A DNA stretch of 64,000 nucleotides, from assembly GCF_900155475.1 (NCBI RefSeq), contig NZ_FXAM01000002.1, forward strand, positions 295,513 to 359,512, in the 5' to 3' direction. The position numbers and the translations under genes were made by a program. Within the stretch, counting starts at the first letter, position 1. Each line of letters begins with the position of its first letter. Source of the stretch: Methylomagnum ishizawai (GTDB taxonomy: Bacteria; Pseudomonadota; Gammaproteobacteria; Methylococcales; Methylococcaceae). The notes under the pieces were generated by a model. The model made no database searches and was not told where the DNA came from. It was given only the letters and a program-made list of their open reading frames with translations. Of this stretch, positions 51,201 to 54,339 are shown piece by piece.

Positions 51201-52991
51201 CTGGGCGGCGAGGCCATTCAGAAGGGCATCGATCTACTGGCGGCGGGTGGGCGCTATTGCGAAATCGCCCTGGCCGGGCTGCGCGGGGCGGGTCCGCTGG
51301 ACCTTTCGCGGCTGACCGAAAACCAGAGCCTCATCACGATCAACCTGGGCCGGGTGCTGGCCGAACCGGAAGCTTCCCGCCACGCCCTGGCGGAAATGGC
51401 GGCGGATTTGGTGGCGGGCCGGGTCCGGCCCTTGATCGCGCAGGTGCTCGGCATGGACCAAGTGGCCGGGGCGCTGCGCCTGATGGACCGCCGGGAAAAC
51501 ATCGGCAAGGTGATCCTGAAGCCGGATGCCGCCCTCACCGCGACCGCCTCCGGGCCGGTGGCGGTGGCCGCCGGGGTGGATTGGCTGGGCGAACTCCGCG
51601 CCATCGCCGCGCCGATCCTGGGCCTGGACGGCGCGGAGATCGAGGACGACCGGTCCCTCGAAGACTATGGGCTGAACTCGGTCAGTGCCACGGCTTTGAT
51701 GCGCGAAGTCTATCGGCGCTTCGGCCTCGCGGTGCCGGTGGCCCTGGTCTACGAGGCCCGGTCCCTGGCGGAATTGGCCGGGCGTTTGGCATCCGGCGCT
51801 GCCTCCGCGCCCCTCAGTGGCATTGGCCAAATCCTGGGACGGCCTGGGGACCGGCCCTACGATCCCCTCGTGCCGGTGCGGGCCGGGAGCGGCCCGGCCT
51901 CGTTCTGGGTGCATGGCGCGCCCGGCGATGCCAGTTGGGTCGCCCGTTTGGCGGAAGCCTTGGGCGGCGACGCGCCGGTGTATGGCATCGAAGCGCGGGG
52001 CGTGGGCGGCGGGGAAGCGCCGCCGGGCCGGGTCGAGGACATGGCCCGCGACTACGTGGCGGCGGTGCGGCGGGTCCAGCCCGAGGGGCCGTACCGGCTG
52101 GGCGGCTATTCCGGCGGCGGCGTGATCGCCTATGAAATGGCCCGGCAATTACAGGCCGAAGGACAACGGGTCGAAAAGCTGGTGTTGCTCGATGCCTATG
52201 CGCCGGGCAATCCGGCCTTGCGCGGCATGGAAGCGGCTTATGGCGCGGGCTTCATCTATCAATTGGCGGTGAATTGGTTCGGGCGGCGCTGGGGCATGGA
52301 CCGGCCTTTAACGGCGGAAGCCCTGGCCGATGCCGACCCGGCCCGGTGCCTGGAAATCGCGCTCGACCATCTCTACCGCCATGCCCGCCCCGAAGTCGAG
52401 CGTCCCCGCTTGGCCGCCTATCTGCAAAGCATGGAGCGGGTGGGACAGGCCATCGGGCGGGCATTGGAAGCCTATGTTCCCGCGCCGCTGGACACCGCCA
52501 TCGACGCCTTGTTGATCCGTTGCGCGGCGCGGATGGGCGGGGCCGACAATCCCTACAAGCTGCCGCCGTTCCTGGTCGCAGCCGACTACACCGAAGGTTG
52601 GGCCGGGTTGTTGGGCAAGGAACCGCGCCCGGAAACCGTCGGCTGCGACCATTTCGGCCTGTTGGACGATCCTTGGTTGGGGCAGGCGGTGGCCGCGATC
52701 CAAGGCTTCCTGGCCGGGAGCGGCGATCCGGCGCGGATGTGCCCGCTGCGCGAGCGGGTGCGGGCGGTGGTGGAAGCCGAAGTGGGCCGGGTCTTGATGA
52801 TCGAGTTGCCGGAAGGCATCCCGCCCCATACCCGGCTGGCCGAATTGGGGGCGCATTCGGTGGATAGGGCCGAGGTCGCCGCCGCCGCCATGGAACGGCT
52901 GAACGTGGCGGTACCCTTGTCGGCGCTGGCCGGGGTGGGGGATATCGATGGCTTGATCGAGGTTTTGGCGCGGGGCGTGGAGGCCGGTTAG
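33279..52991 (+). CDS. Terminal trans-AT polyketide synthase: five modules, thioesterase and C-terminal ACP
   Basis: 6570 residues. The ATG at 33279 is preceded by GAGG at 33264-33267. Order: N-terminal docking segment (residues 1-45, with VSEGRLGAAEAKQLL) - KS-MT-ACP - KS-KR-ACP - KS-ACP-ACP-ACP-ACP(no Ser) - KS-DH-KR-MT-ACP - KS0-ER-ACP-TE - ACP. There are no AT domains. The TE makes this the chain-releasing protein. Two things are unusual: an in-line MDR-type enoyl reductase after a KS lacking catalytic His, and an ACP after the TE that looks like the free-standing donor ACP of beta-branching cassettes. The stop overlaps the stop of the converging P450 gene by 4 nt, leaving no room for a separate terminator. 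Confidence 0.97.
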   Translation: MTQALPYTESTAARLREAVFTLVSEGRLGAAEAKQLLVRAEPPATTATAPIAVIGMAGRFGACDDLDAYWAMIAAGEDCIRPIPARRWPDGGREAVGGFLERPELFDPLFFKIAPSEAGLMDPQQRLFLETAWFALEDAALGERDLAGSACGVFVGAGAGDYGRRLEAAGVGDAPLALMGNVASILAARIAYLLDLKGPALAVDTACSSSLVAVHLACEALRRDECDTAIAGGVCVINSGRFIGAMSQAGMISRSGRCHAFDHRADGFVCGEGAGAVVLKRLDRALADGDSIHGVIVGDGMNQDGRTNGITAPSAPAQEALERTVQRRFGIDPAAIGYIETHGTGTPLGDPIEVEALARAFEARPRHLPRIPLGAVKANIGHNLTAAGIAGLLKVLLMLRAGRIPPSAGFQAPNPRLGLAETPFRIATQAEPWTPGPDGRLHATVSSFGFSGTNAHVVVAAAPESAGRPPVRGTFPVLLSARDAEALAQRAGDLAGCLRRDSGLRLDDLAWTLAVGKIHQAQRAAFLAGDREQALAALDRIASGVNPAADGLPPQVQAWLAGGNPDLRAEFADPKPRRVALPPTRLQRVACEPPGGGVAPAVSGSPSSDALARVQRDTEAFRAHPDASLLDEGESFALVEAWGRQAACAALAGAGLFSGSRRVLTRAALGRDFGVIAERRGLFDAVLRIAEREGWLVIEGDLLRLSTPAPFPDAAGLAQGQADLRRQYPAVAPFLDLLQRSTAALPDVLRGRVEGTAVLFPEGRLDLVGAIYQGNRLADYFNELMARAVAALVRQYLDDMPGPVRLLEIGAGTGGATTAILDALRPYAAQVHYTYTDVSLGFLKHGREAFGAAVDPALFDATRSGEAQGFATGEFHILLAANVLHAVPDLGETLGYLWRLLAPAGVLALNEVTAVQDFATLTFGLTEGWWAFRDGPHRLPGAPLADPARWRTLLAGAGFPEMLALGLPEQEPLLQAILLARRDQGTATPCPVGTRVTLPVPRPEAVAASVASPPPLEAAVREEAAQTLGMNAAAIDPVGRFMDYGVDSILGLDLINRLNRRYGLSLSPTVVFEQPTVRDLARHLAQDHGVVVAPVQAPEPQPEAAAASPARPAFEPPKPRPAQDRPTGPVQDEPIAVIGMAGRFADSGHLEEFHAMLAEGRSGIVPARERLGIDPDQPPEHLKTAAPYLRWGGLLRHIDRFDPMFFRMSGREAELTDPQHRIFLTEVWRALEDAGYAGAGLEGADCGIFVGCHGGDYTHLMAEKGVVPDAFAFTGNAASILAARIAYLLDLKGPAVAVDTACSSSLVAVHLACQALRAGECDLALAGGVFINTTVGFNTAAASAGMLSPRGRCAAFDAEADGFVPGEGAGAVLLKPLSRALADGDSIIAIIAGSATNQDGKTNGITAPNAASQAALIQKAQRRAGIQPGEVQYVETHGTGTRLGDPIEIEGLARGFAGSGLAAGACLLGSVKSNVGHAAHAAGIAGLVKLLLSFRHDELYPSLHFQTPNPALNLERTPFAVNTRLRPWPRPQEGRRVAGISSFGFSGTNCHIVLADPPRSAPVRDTAPPGALVALSARSPRALAELRHRLAHWLDRHAPARLVDIAYTLGQGRAHWEYRWAACVADNAGLRAALDQESPSPAPDLPEPWATQWQAAAQVYLDGGWPDFAALHPGGRRIPLPTYPFEERSCWLNPPDTAPVISAPPAPATPELPSLLAPVWDIRPAPLPESLPSRLGLAGDPGRTGPFAAALRGLGVDAVVLADPGATPPDGLAALCLFAPTGADSAATLGPLFAALRARLAQPTPALPLLYIHDGSPLAAAGTAAAPSLRFISGNIHLRGLALPTGLPALDAARHLLAELAATDLEAAIDLDGQRRVRRLRRIELPPVAAPESGGVWLVTGGLGGLGPAVARHLGLGRGARIGLLGRSALDGERAARLAALRAEGVQVHYVAADVADAAALGRAIAEIDGVLGPVSAVIHAAGVPSERGLAESRWEDMARTFSGKLEGALALDRALAQRPLRAFVLFSSLAAELGDFGQCDYAVANAFLGRFAAWRNAEVAAGRRLGRTVALAWPLWEGGHTALGGVGGELMSKALGVRPLARAAGMAVLDLALAADGPSEIVVMTGNEREIARLTGAAPTPGADTVECSTAIPPTPRPGPEPQSDTAAGTADLAPLRAELAALIGRLLKLDPAELRPAAGFGDFGFDSIALKEFADLLAKHYGIEFSPAVFFAHGSIETLAVYLRDTYPGILRPQSAPMEPAPATPPPPPMQSTAPIPEPARPRAADSTAIAIIGMAGRFPGAAELDDFWRLIETGTLAVGPMPAARRRLLGLDDAAQAMGGFIGDIEYFDPAFFRMSRREAVHMDPQHRLALAATWEALENAGIVPASLAGRSVGIFLGQQISGYAALLRDAAPEAMAQAALGNVNALMPNRISYHLDWHGPSESVDTACSSALVAVHRAVRALRGGECELAVAGGTSLLLDLKDLDSTQSLGVLSPDGRCHTFDARANGYVKGEGVGLVVLKPLDRALADGDPIHAVIRGSAVNHGGRAQSLTAPNPKAQRDLIRAALADAAAAPATVGYIEAHGTGTELGDPVEIEALKEVFAEVAADSVALGAVKANIGHLEPASGIAGLFKVVLALGRGVLPPVAGLDTVNPYIDLEGAALYLPRTAVPWPVPVEGGLRRAGVSAFGFGGANAHVVLEEAPASPAASEVDGPALLLLSAPETALLALYARSLAAVLERENAPALCDVAHTLMCGRSAQPARAALSASDRADAIQALRALAEHIETGAAPPATVQLGETGGQGAPVSLGEAPEDQEFFARLAASGNLGRLARFWVAGVDIDWPALAAHLPAGRRVHLPGMPLRRQRCWLDAPVRVRPLEPASHWDQPVPMPPAEPVVHREIPVAQAAPPKPEPSAPVPTLQAVQSAPVPAVDMALVAGRIRAMIAAALYVSADDLDDQARFMDLGLDSILAVEVTRALNDAFGLQIAATRLYDYPTVADLAAYVSDSLGPVGGSVANPGVAAPIQAAPMVSAPLPPPAPKLDPGPILATVRRILAAALYIAPEDLDDQAGFADLGLDSILAVEVADKLNAELGTDLQATRLYDHPTVAALAAYLAGRGRPHTSAAVAVDDAVLAFLRGEVAAAAGLEPGGIDPGTPLDRLSIGPESAARILDAIARRFGCRLDVAEVGTCRDLAAVAALVRNRGGVAVADTTPVPVASTPGPLSPAPVAALHEPPLLASLRAELAALLLVPEDSIETGVPLADLGLDLIAAEELAERFRPLLGRALTARGLLAAPGLAALAADAAPEPVAPPPPITPIAAAPRSEPISRVGVEPAPVEVAVVGIACRYPQAPDKDAFWRLLREGRSGITRVPPERWNPEDHCSGLSRPEQREAVRWGGFVAEVDRFDPLFFNLSPREAELMDPQQRLFLEEAWHAFEDAGLSDRDLKGARCGIFIGAGQGDYSRHLPMDDPAQVTGQLLLGNTASILTARIAYLLDLRGPAIALDTACSSALVATELGFRAIREGQCDLALVGGVNLMTTPQMHVMTAASGMLAPDGQCRTFDDAATGFVPGEGVGLLVLRRLDQALAAGDRVYAVIRAAGTNQDGKTSGITAPSSTSQEALESEVWRRFGIDPADLGYIEAHGTGTRLGDPIEIDALTRAFAAHTRRRQDCPIGSVKTNIGHTLASAGAAGLIKTALALHHGLIPPSLNFATPNRHIDFAQTPFFVPTQALPWRERRLAAVSSFGFSGTNAHIVLAAAPPAAPPTRAALRPLLFALTARDHAGLVRQAGRLAEFLHTEGRGWAPLDVAHTLALRRSHLEQRLAINAQDVLDLAEALTAWLAGRPDPRVFEGKRRRDPVAPPPGLAARAIHATEALADLARLWCEGSDIDWTTLVGAGRLVDLPGTVFAGMRCWVGADPGPAPTLVRAEPPASPTVSHAVGDATLSLDATQPVMANHRVQGRAILPGMASLTWFHAEASRLGYHGPLTGLVWRTPVAAPAELHLVAEITAEGLNLELRDGGQQVAVRALARRVGKPQPLPVDVALLRAECRTPVEPAAIYRRLEAGGVVHGPGFRLLESVQVGAGQVLARLRPANPAAAAPLVTEVSPALLDSALQALGALEQAGSEGPALLPAGLRRCAVYAPLAGPVLAWLTVDPTASGVGRLVADVRLLDEQGEVLAELLGFEARAPQPLPPPGTGLDEPSVPPAPVVPESSGANLLVLRPQWQTAAPPEGAALHDPLILHSGPEAEWALRLAETQGGDALRIDALGPDALAERIAALPSSRPLIFAAWRQPDAPFLTPATLAEAERRGVHKLRGVFQGLAHRAEPGRLLLATRGVQAVGPDDRIDPAFAALTGFARAAARELPGLVLDCVDLAPGQPAAAAERLEHAWLLREPGAGVWAYRQGLRLRQRMARLLPDLAPPSAPVLAQGTVCVLLGGAGGLGRATSLWLAGQCGARIAWIGRRPQDAALAAALAEVARAGGEALYLQADSADPDALRRAVAAVRGRWGHIGLAWHGAIVLRDRSVRELGAADLDAALAPKSHGLLNLIEALADDPPERLCLCSSANAFTVNPGQANYAAACTFVDALALAQIRERGWRVQVLNWGIWGETGIVAEERYLQRARQAGVEPLATAEALEIFGWSLRSAVPQALPMKMTAQALADIEADLAETVRFGGAAAALDVDAARVALRGAFEDSATADLGPQAAAMTALIQHGRERLFRVYARLGLDRQPPARWDTWAAALGIVPSRWGLFRAHLDILARCGWVRLGPDEWVETTGRLPSDPPQGEPPTGAAARLLEAALAGTLDVLTGRRPATEVLFPGGRNDLVEAVYRDDPAAEVFNLALGRTLAALSGGRPLRVVEIGAGTGGATGAVLAALDRYAPGSSYVYTDVSPHFVAAGAARHGQRPQTEFRVLDIGRHPAAQGFVPGSFDVFIAANVLHALPELADTLGHAKALLKPGGAGLLLEATARSDFATFVFGLTDGWWACADPECRIPHSPLLSVDGWRWAAAGRGFRLEGVGQLAGSDGQSVLLMTSDGWIPEPSAASRPALSAAPSVRTPATDSAASTLDTVRRLVCQILRMDPQDMDPDEPLERYGVDSLVVNDIHARLETELGKFSRNLVFEAVTLRALAERLDAGVIARRPAPEEAAPPPAESAVPPRPDTGGGPAGAIAIVGIAGRFPGAGTIETFWDNLEWGHSAIGPLPDSRRALWPSEQVYPGGYLDDVAGFDALFFNISPHEAAAMDPQERLFLETAWASLEHAGRLPSAWEGRVGVFVGVMGRDYLRLCAENQGLGDAPAWSVANRVSHALNLTGPSLATDTACSSALTALHLACESLRRGECEAALAGAVHLILHPASREGLRALGMLSDSGQPRPFSEDADGLVGGEGVCCMVLRRLEDALASGDRILGTIRATGLAANGRTRNYMAPSAESQAEGLRRFVAHPGWAAPDYVECQAMGSPTGDAIEVAGLALALPATARPVRLGSVEGAIGHLEAASGAAQIAKVLGMFQRGHSLPTLGVGGLHPEVAAAVQDRFEIVRAQGTAPRRAMVQSFGAGGGSAFALLEAPPPAPAPVAATGLEAVPLSARTPAVLRQMARNLLDHLRRDPAADLSAIARTLQTGRAAFSHRLALWAADVHGLTAALTDFLAGRAGAWQAGEKRGAGGGNGKGPDSSDPEALAGYWSQGHAVDWDVLWRGRSIPVPAILPSYPFAHRHCWVELRTQAPRWAVAETRPALQFLETADPVPVLPPQRKLVVIEGPGEPEDLRIHAEPLAPPAADEVLIEVHAAGLNFADLLCTRGLHPNLKSYPYLPGFEVAGVVAAVGAGVRGLQPGQRVMALAGGRGGLASHVAVPEHWAVRIPAALDPNLAAATPVGYLTMAHALERAGLRPGETILIQSAAGGTGPFAVQLALARGATVIATAGSAAKLEALRQLGVHHAINYLEEDFAAAVRQFTGGRGVDVVLNTLGGEAIQKGIDLLAAGGRYCEIALAGLRGAGPLDLSRLTENQSLITINLGRVLAEPEASRHALAEMAADLVAGRVRPLIAQVLGMDQVAGALRLMDRRENIGKVILKPDAALTATASGPVAVAAGVDWLGELRAIAAPILGLDGAEIEDDRSLEDYGLNSVSATALMREVYRRFGLAVPVALVYEARSLAELAGRLASGAASAPLSGIGQILGRPGDRPYDPLVPVRAGSGPASFWVHGAPGDASWVARLAEALGGDAPVYGIEARGVGGGEAPPGRVEDMARDYVAAVRRVQPEGPYRLGGYSGGGVIAYEMARQLQAEGQRVEKLVLLDAYAPGNPALRGMEAAYGAGFIYQLAVNWFGRRWGMDRPLTAEALADADPARCLEIALDHLYRHARPEVERPRLAAYLQSMERVGQAIGRALEAYVPAPLDTAIDALLIRCAARMGGADNPYKLPPFLVAADYTEGWAGLLGKEPRPETVGCDHFGLLDDPWLGQAVAAIQGFLAGSGDPARMCPLRERVRAVVEAEVGRVLMIELPEGIPPHTRLAELGAHSVDRAEVAAAAMERLNVAVPLSALAGVGDIDGLIEVLARGVEAG
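33423..36540 (+). other. PKS module H: KS-MT-ACP
   Basis: KS has Cys207 (DTACSSS), His342 (ETHGTGT) and His382 (KANIGH). The region after the KS goes straight into the C-methyltransferase, with EIGAGTGG at about 808 and ALNEVTAVQDF further on. No KR or DH can be seen. ACP has Ser1048 (GVDSI). Expected outcome is an alpha-methyl-beta-keto unit unless a trans-acting reductase intervenes. Confidence 0.88.
36675..40020 (+). other. PKS module I: KS-KR-ACP
   Basis: KS has Cys1302 (DTACSSS), His1437 (ETHGTGT) and His1477 (KSNVGH). KR has GGLGGLG at about 1901, Tyr2042 (DYAVAN), LFSSLA and SGKLEG. The LDD Asp is missing (HAAGVPSE), giving an A-type prediction. ACP has Ser2209 (GFDSI). Expected outcome: a beta-hydroxyl. 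Confidence 0.88.
40146..43220 (+). other. PKS module J: KS followed by four tandem carrier-like domains
   Basis: KS has Cys2452 (DTACSSA), His2587 and His2625 (KANIGH), with no KR, DH or MT. Four carrier-like segments follow. ACP1 (Ser2973) and ACP2 (Ser3083) share LGLDSILAVEV and RLYDxPTV, a clear duplication. Segment 3 is divergent but has a possible site (GPES, Ser3171). Segment 4 reads LGLDLIAAEE with Leu3273 in place of Ser, so it cannot be primed. Tandem ACPs often mark beta-branching modules. The Trp that flags such ACPs (Ser+6) is Val here. Confidence 0.82.
43302..48710 (+). other. PKS module K: KS-DH-KR-MT-ACP
   Basis: KS has Cys3513 (DTACSSA, followed by VATELG), His3648 and His3688 (KTNIGH). 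DH has His3962 (HRVQGRAILP) and Asp4117 (LLDSALQ). KR has GGAGGLG at about 4443, Tyr4585 (NYAAAC), APKSHG and the LDD-position Asp (VLRD). C-methyltransferase has EIGAGTGG at about 4870. ACP has Ser5108 (GVDSL). Expected outcome is an alpha-methyl olefin, handed to the ER-bearing station next. Confidence 0.9.
48810..52730 (+). other. PKS station L: KS0-ER-ACP-TE
   Basis: KS has Cys5331 (DTACSSA) and His5501 (AIGH). The first catalytic His is Gln5464 (ECQAMGS for EAHGTGT) and the Lys of the KxNIGH motif is Glu5496, so condensation is unlikely. Residues 5760-6087 are a medium-chain-reductase ER with AGLNFADLL, GFEVAGVV and the nucleotide loop AAGGTGPFAV, and without zinc ligands. ACP has Ser6134 (GLNSV). 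TE has Ser6278 (GYSGG), Asp6305 (LLDAYAPG) and His6458 (CDHFGLL). Read together: the alpha-methyl enoyl chain from module K is taken over unextended, reduced by the ER and released by the TE as acid or ring. Confidence 0.85.
52740..52985 (+). other. C-terminal ACP after the thioesterase, beta-branching donor type
   Basis: About 80 residues after the TE form another carrier domain with Ser6527 in ELGAHSVDRAEV, followed by PLSALAGVGDIDGLIEVL. The xANSxDRxE signature and the IPL...IGELVDLL-like tail are what I recall for the discrete donor ACPs that work with HMG-CoA-synthase-like enzymes in beta-branching. In-line ACPs of this cluster instead read GxDSI/L without the DRAE. The function is inferred. 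Confidence 0.7.
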
Positions 52992-54328
52992 GGAGATTTT
53001 TGGGAGCGATGGCCATCCACGGCCATCCGCACCCCCGTAGCCGGGCGGCGGATGCCGTGGGACCAAGCCGGTTTGACCGGACCCGGTTCGGCCAGCGTCC
53101 AGCGGAAAGCCGCCACCAGGGTCGCCAATACTACCCGCAATTCCATAAAGGCCAGGGCCGCGCCAGGGCAACGGCGCTCGCCGCCGCCGAAGGGAATCAG
53201 TTCGGTGGGTGAGTAATCCCGTGCCAAGAACCGTTCGGGCCGGAAACATCCAGGATCGGCGTAGAGCGCCGGGTCGTGCGATACCAGGTCGATGCAGGCC
53301 ATCACCACATCGCCTTCCGGCACGCGGCGTTCCCCCAAATCCAGCGTCCGGTTCAAGCGGCGGGCCACGCCCGGCGCGACCGGGTGCATCCGCAGCGCTT
53401 CCCAGCACACGGCGTCCAGGTAGGGCGTCCGCTCCAACAGGCCGATATCCAGGGTCTCGGCATAATCCCGCAATTCATCGCGCAGGGCCAACAGCACGCC
53501 CGGTTCGCGGTGGGTCCAATAAACACACCAAGCCAAGGCCACGGCGGTGCTATCGTGGCCCGCGAACAATAGGGTCAGGAGGTTGTCGCGGATTTGGGCA
53601 TCGCTCAAGACCGGCTGACCCGCCTCGTCGCGCAGGCCCACCCAATACGCCAGGACATTGGCCTCGGCGCTTTCCCCAGCGGCGCGGGATGCGGCCATCC
53701 GCGCCTCGATCAAGGCGTAGCATCTGGCCCGCGCCCGGACGAAACGGCCCCAAGGACTCCACTCGCCCCAATCGCGGCGCAAGCCCTTCACGAATACCGC
53801 CATGAAGCCGATGGTGCCTTGTAGGCCATGGATAGCGGCGCTGAATTCGCGCTGCTCCAGGGCATCGATCATGCCGAACACTGTCCGCAAGATCACATCC
53901 AAGGTGATGCTCCGCCCCAGGTCCAGCATGTCGAACACGGTGCCCGGTGCCCGTTCCCCGCCCAGCCGCAAGGCCGCGTCACGCATCAAACCGGCGGCTT
54001 GGGCCGGCTGCCGCAAGACCGGCGCCATCAAGGCCCGCCGCAATCGGGCATGGGCTTCCCCGTCCAGCGACAACAGCGATTGCTCGCCATAGAACATCCC
54101 CGCCGAGGCGTCCACCGAGCGGTAAAGCCCCGGCCCACCCTTGAATATCCGCCCGATATGCAGCGGGCAGCCGGTCACCGCCATCCGCCCGCCCAGGGGG
54201 AACGGCACCGAAAACGGCTGGCCGTGGCGGGCGAGGAGCTTTTGGTAATAGGCCAGCGGTTGGCGGAAATAGCCATACAGCGAGGGCAGTAGGTGCTTGG
54301 GACCGGGCGGGGCGGTGGGGGTGGACAT
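52988..54328 (-). CDS. Cytochrome P450
   Basis: 446 residues, the usual size for a soluble bacterial P450, with no membrane anchor. Signature elements: I-helix AGHDST (256-261), the ExxR pair Glu310/Arg313 (EALR) and the heme loop GGGERRCPG with Cys387 as thiolate ligand. The sequence has the general look of the CYP110-like bacterial group, but I would not fix a family. No ferredoxin or reductase gene is near. It is the last gene of the efflux operon (11 nt after the RND pump stop) and ends 4 nt inside the terminal PKS gene on the other strand. A post-PKS hydroxylation or epoxidation is the natural guess. The start ATG at 54328 has only a weak ribosome site. Confidence 0.93.
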   Translation of the reverse strand: MSTPTAPPGPKHLLPSLYGYFRQPLAYYQKLLARHGQPFSVPFPLGGRMAVTGCPLHIGRIFKGGPGLYRSVDASAGMFYGEQSLLSLDGEAHARLRRALMAPVLRQPAQAAGLMRDAALRLGGERAPGTVFDMLDLGRSITLDVILRTVFGMIDALEQREFSAAIHGLQGTIGFMAVFVKGLRRDWGEWSPWGRFVRARARCYALIEARMAASRAAGESAEANVLAYWVGLRDEAGQPVLSDAQIRDNLLTLLFAGHDSTAVALAWCVYWTHREPGVLLALRDELRDYAETLDIGLLERTPYLDAVCWEALRMHPVAPGVARRLNRTLDLGERRVPEGDVVMACIDLVSHDPALYADPGCFRPERFLARDYSPTELIPFGGGERRCPGAALAFMELRVVLATLVAAFRWTLAEPGPVKPAWSHGIRRPATGVRMAVDGHRSQKSP

Positions 54329-54339
54329 GGTGGGCTCGC

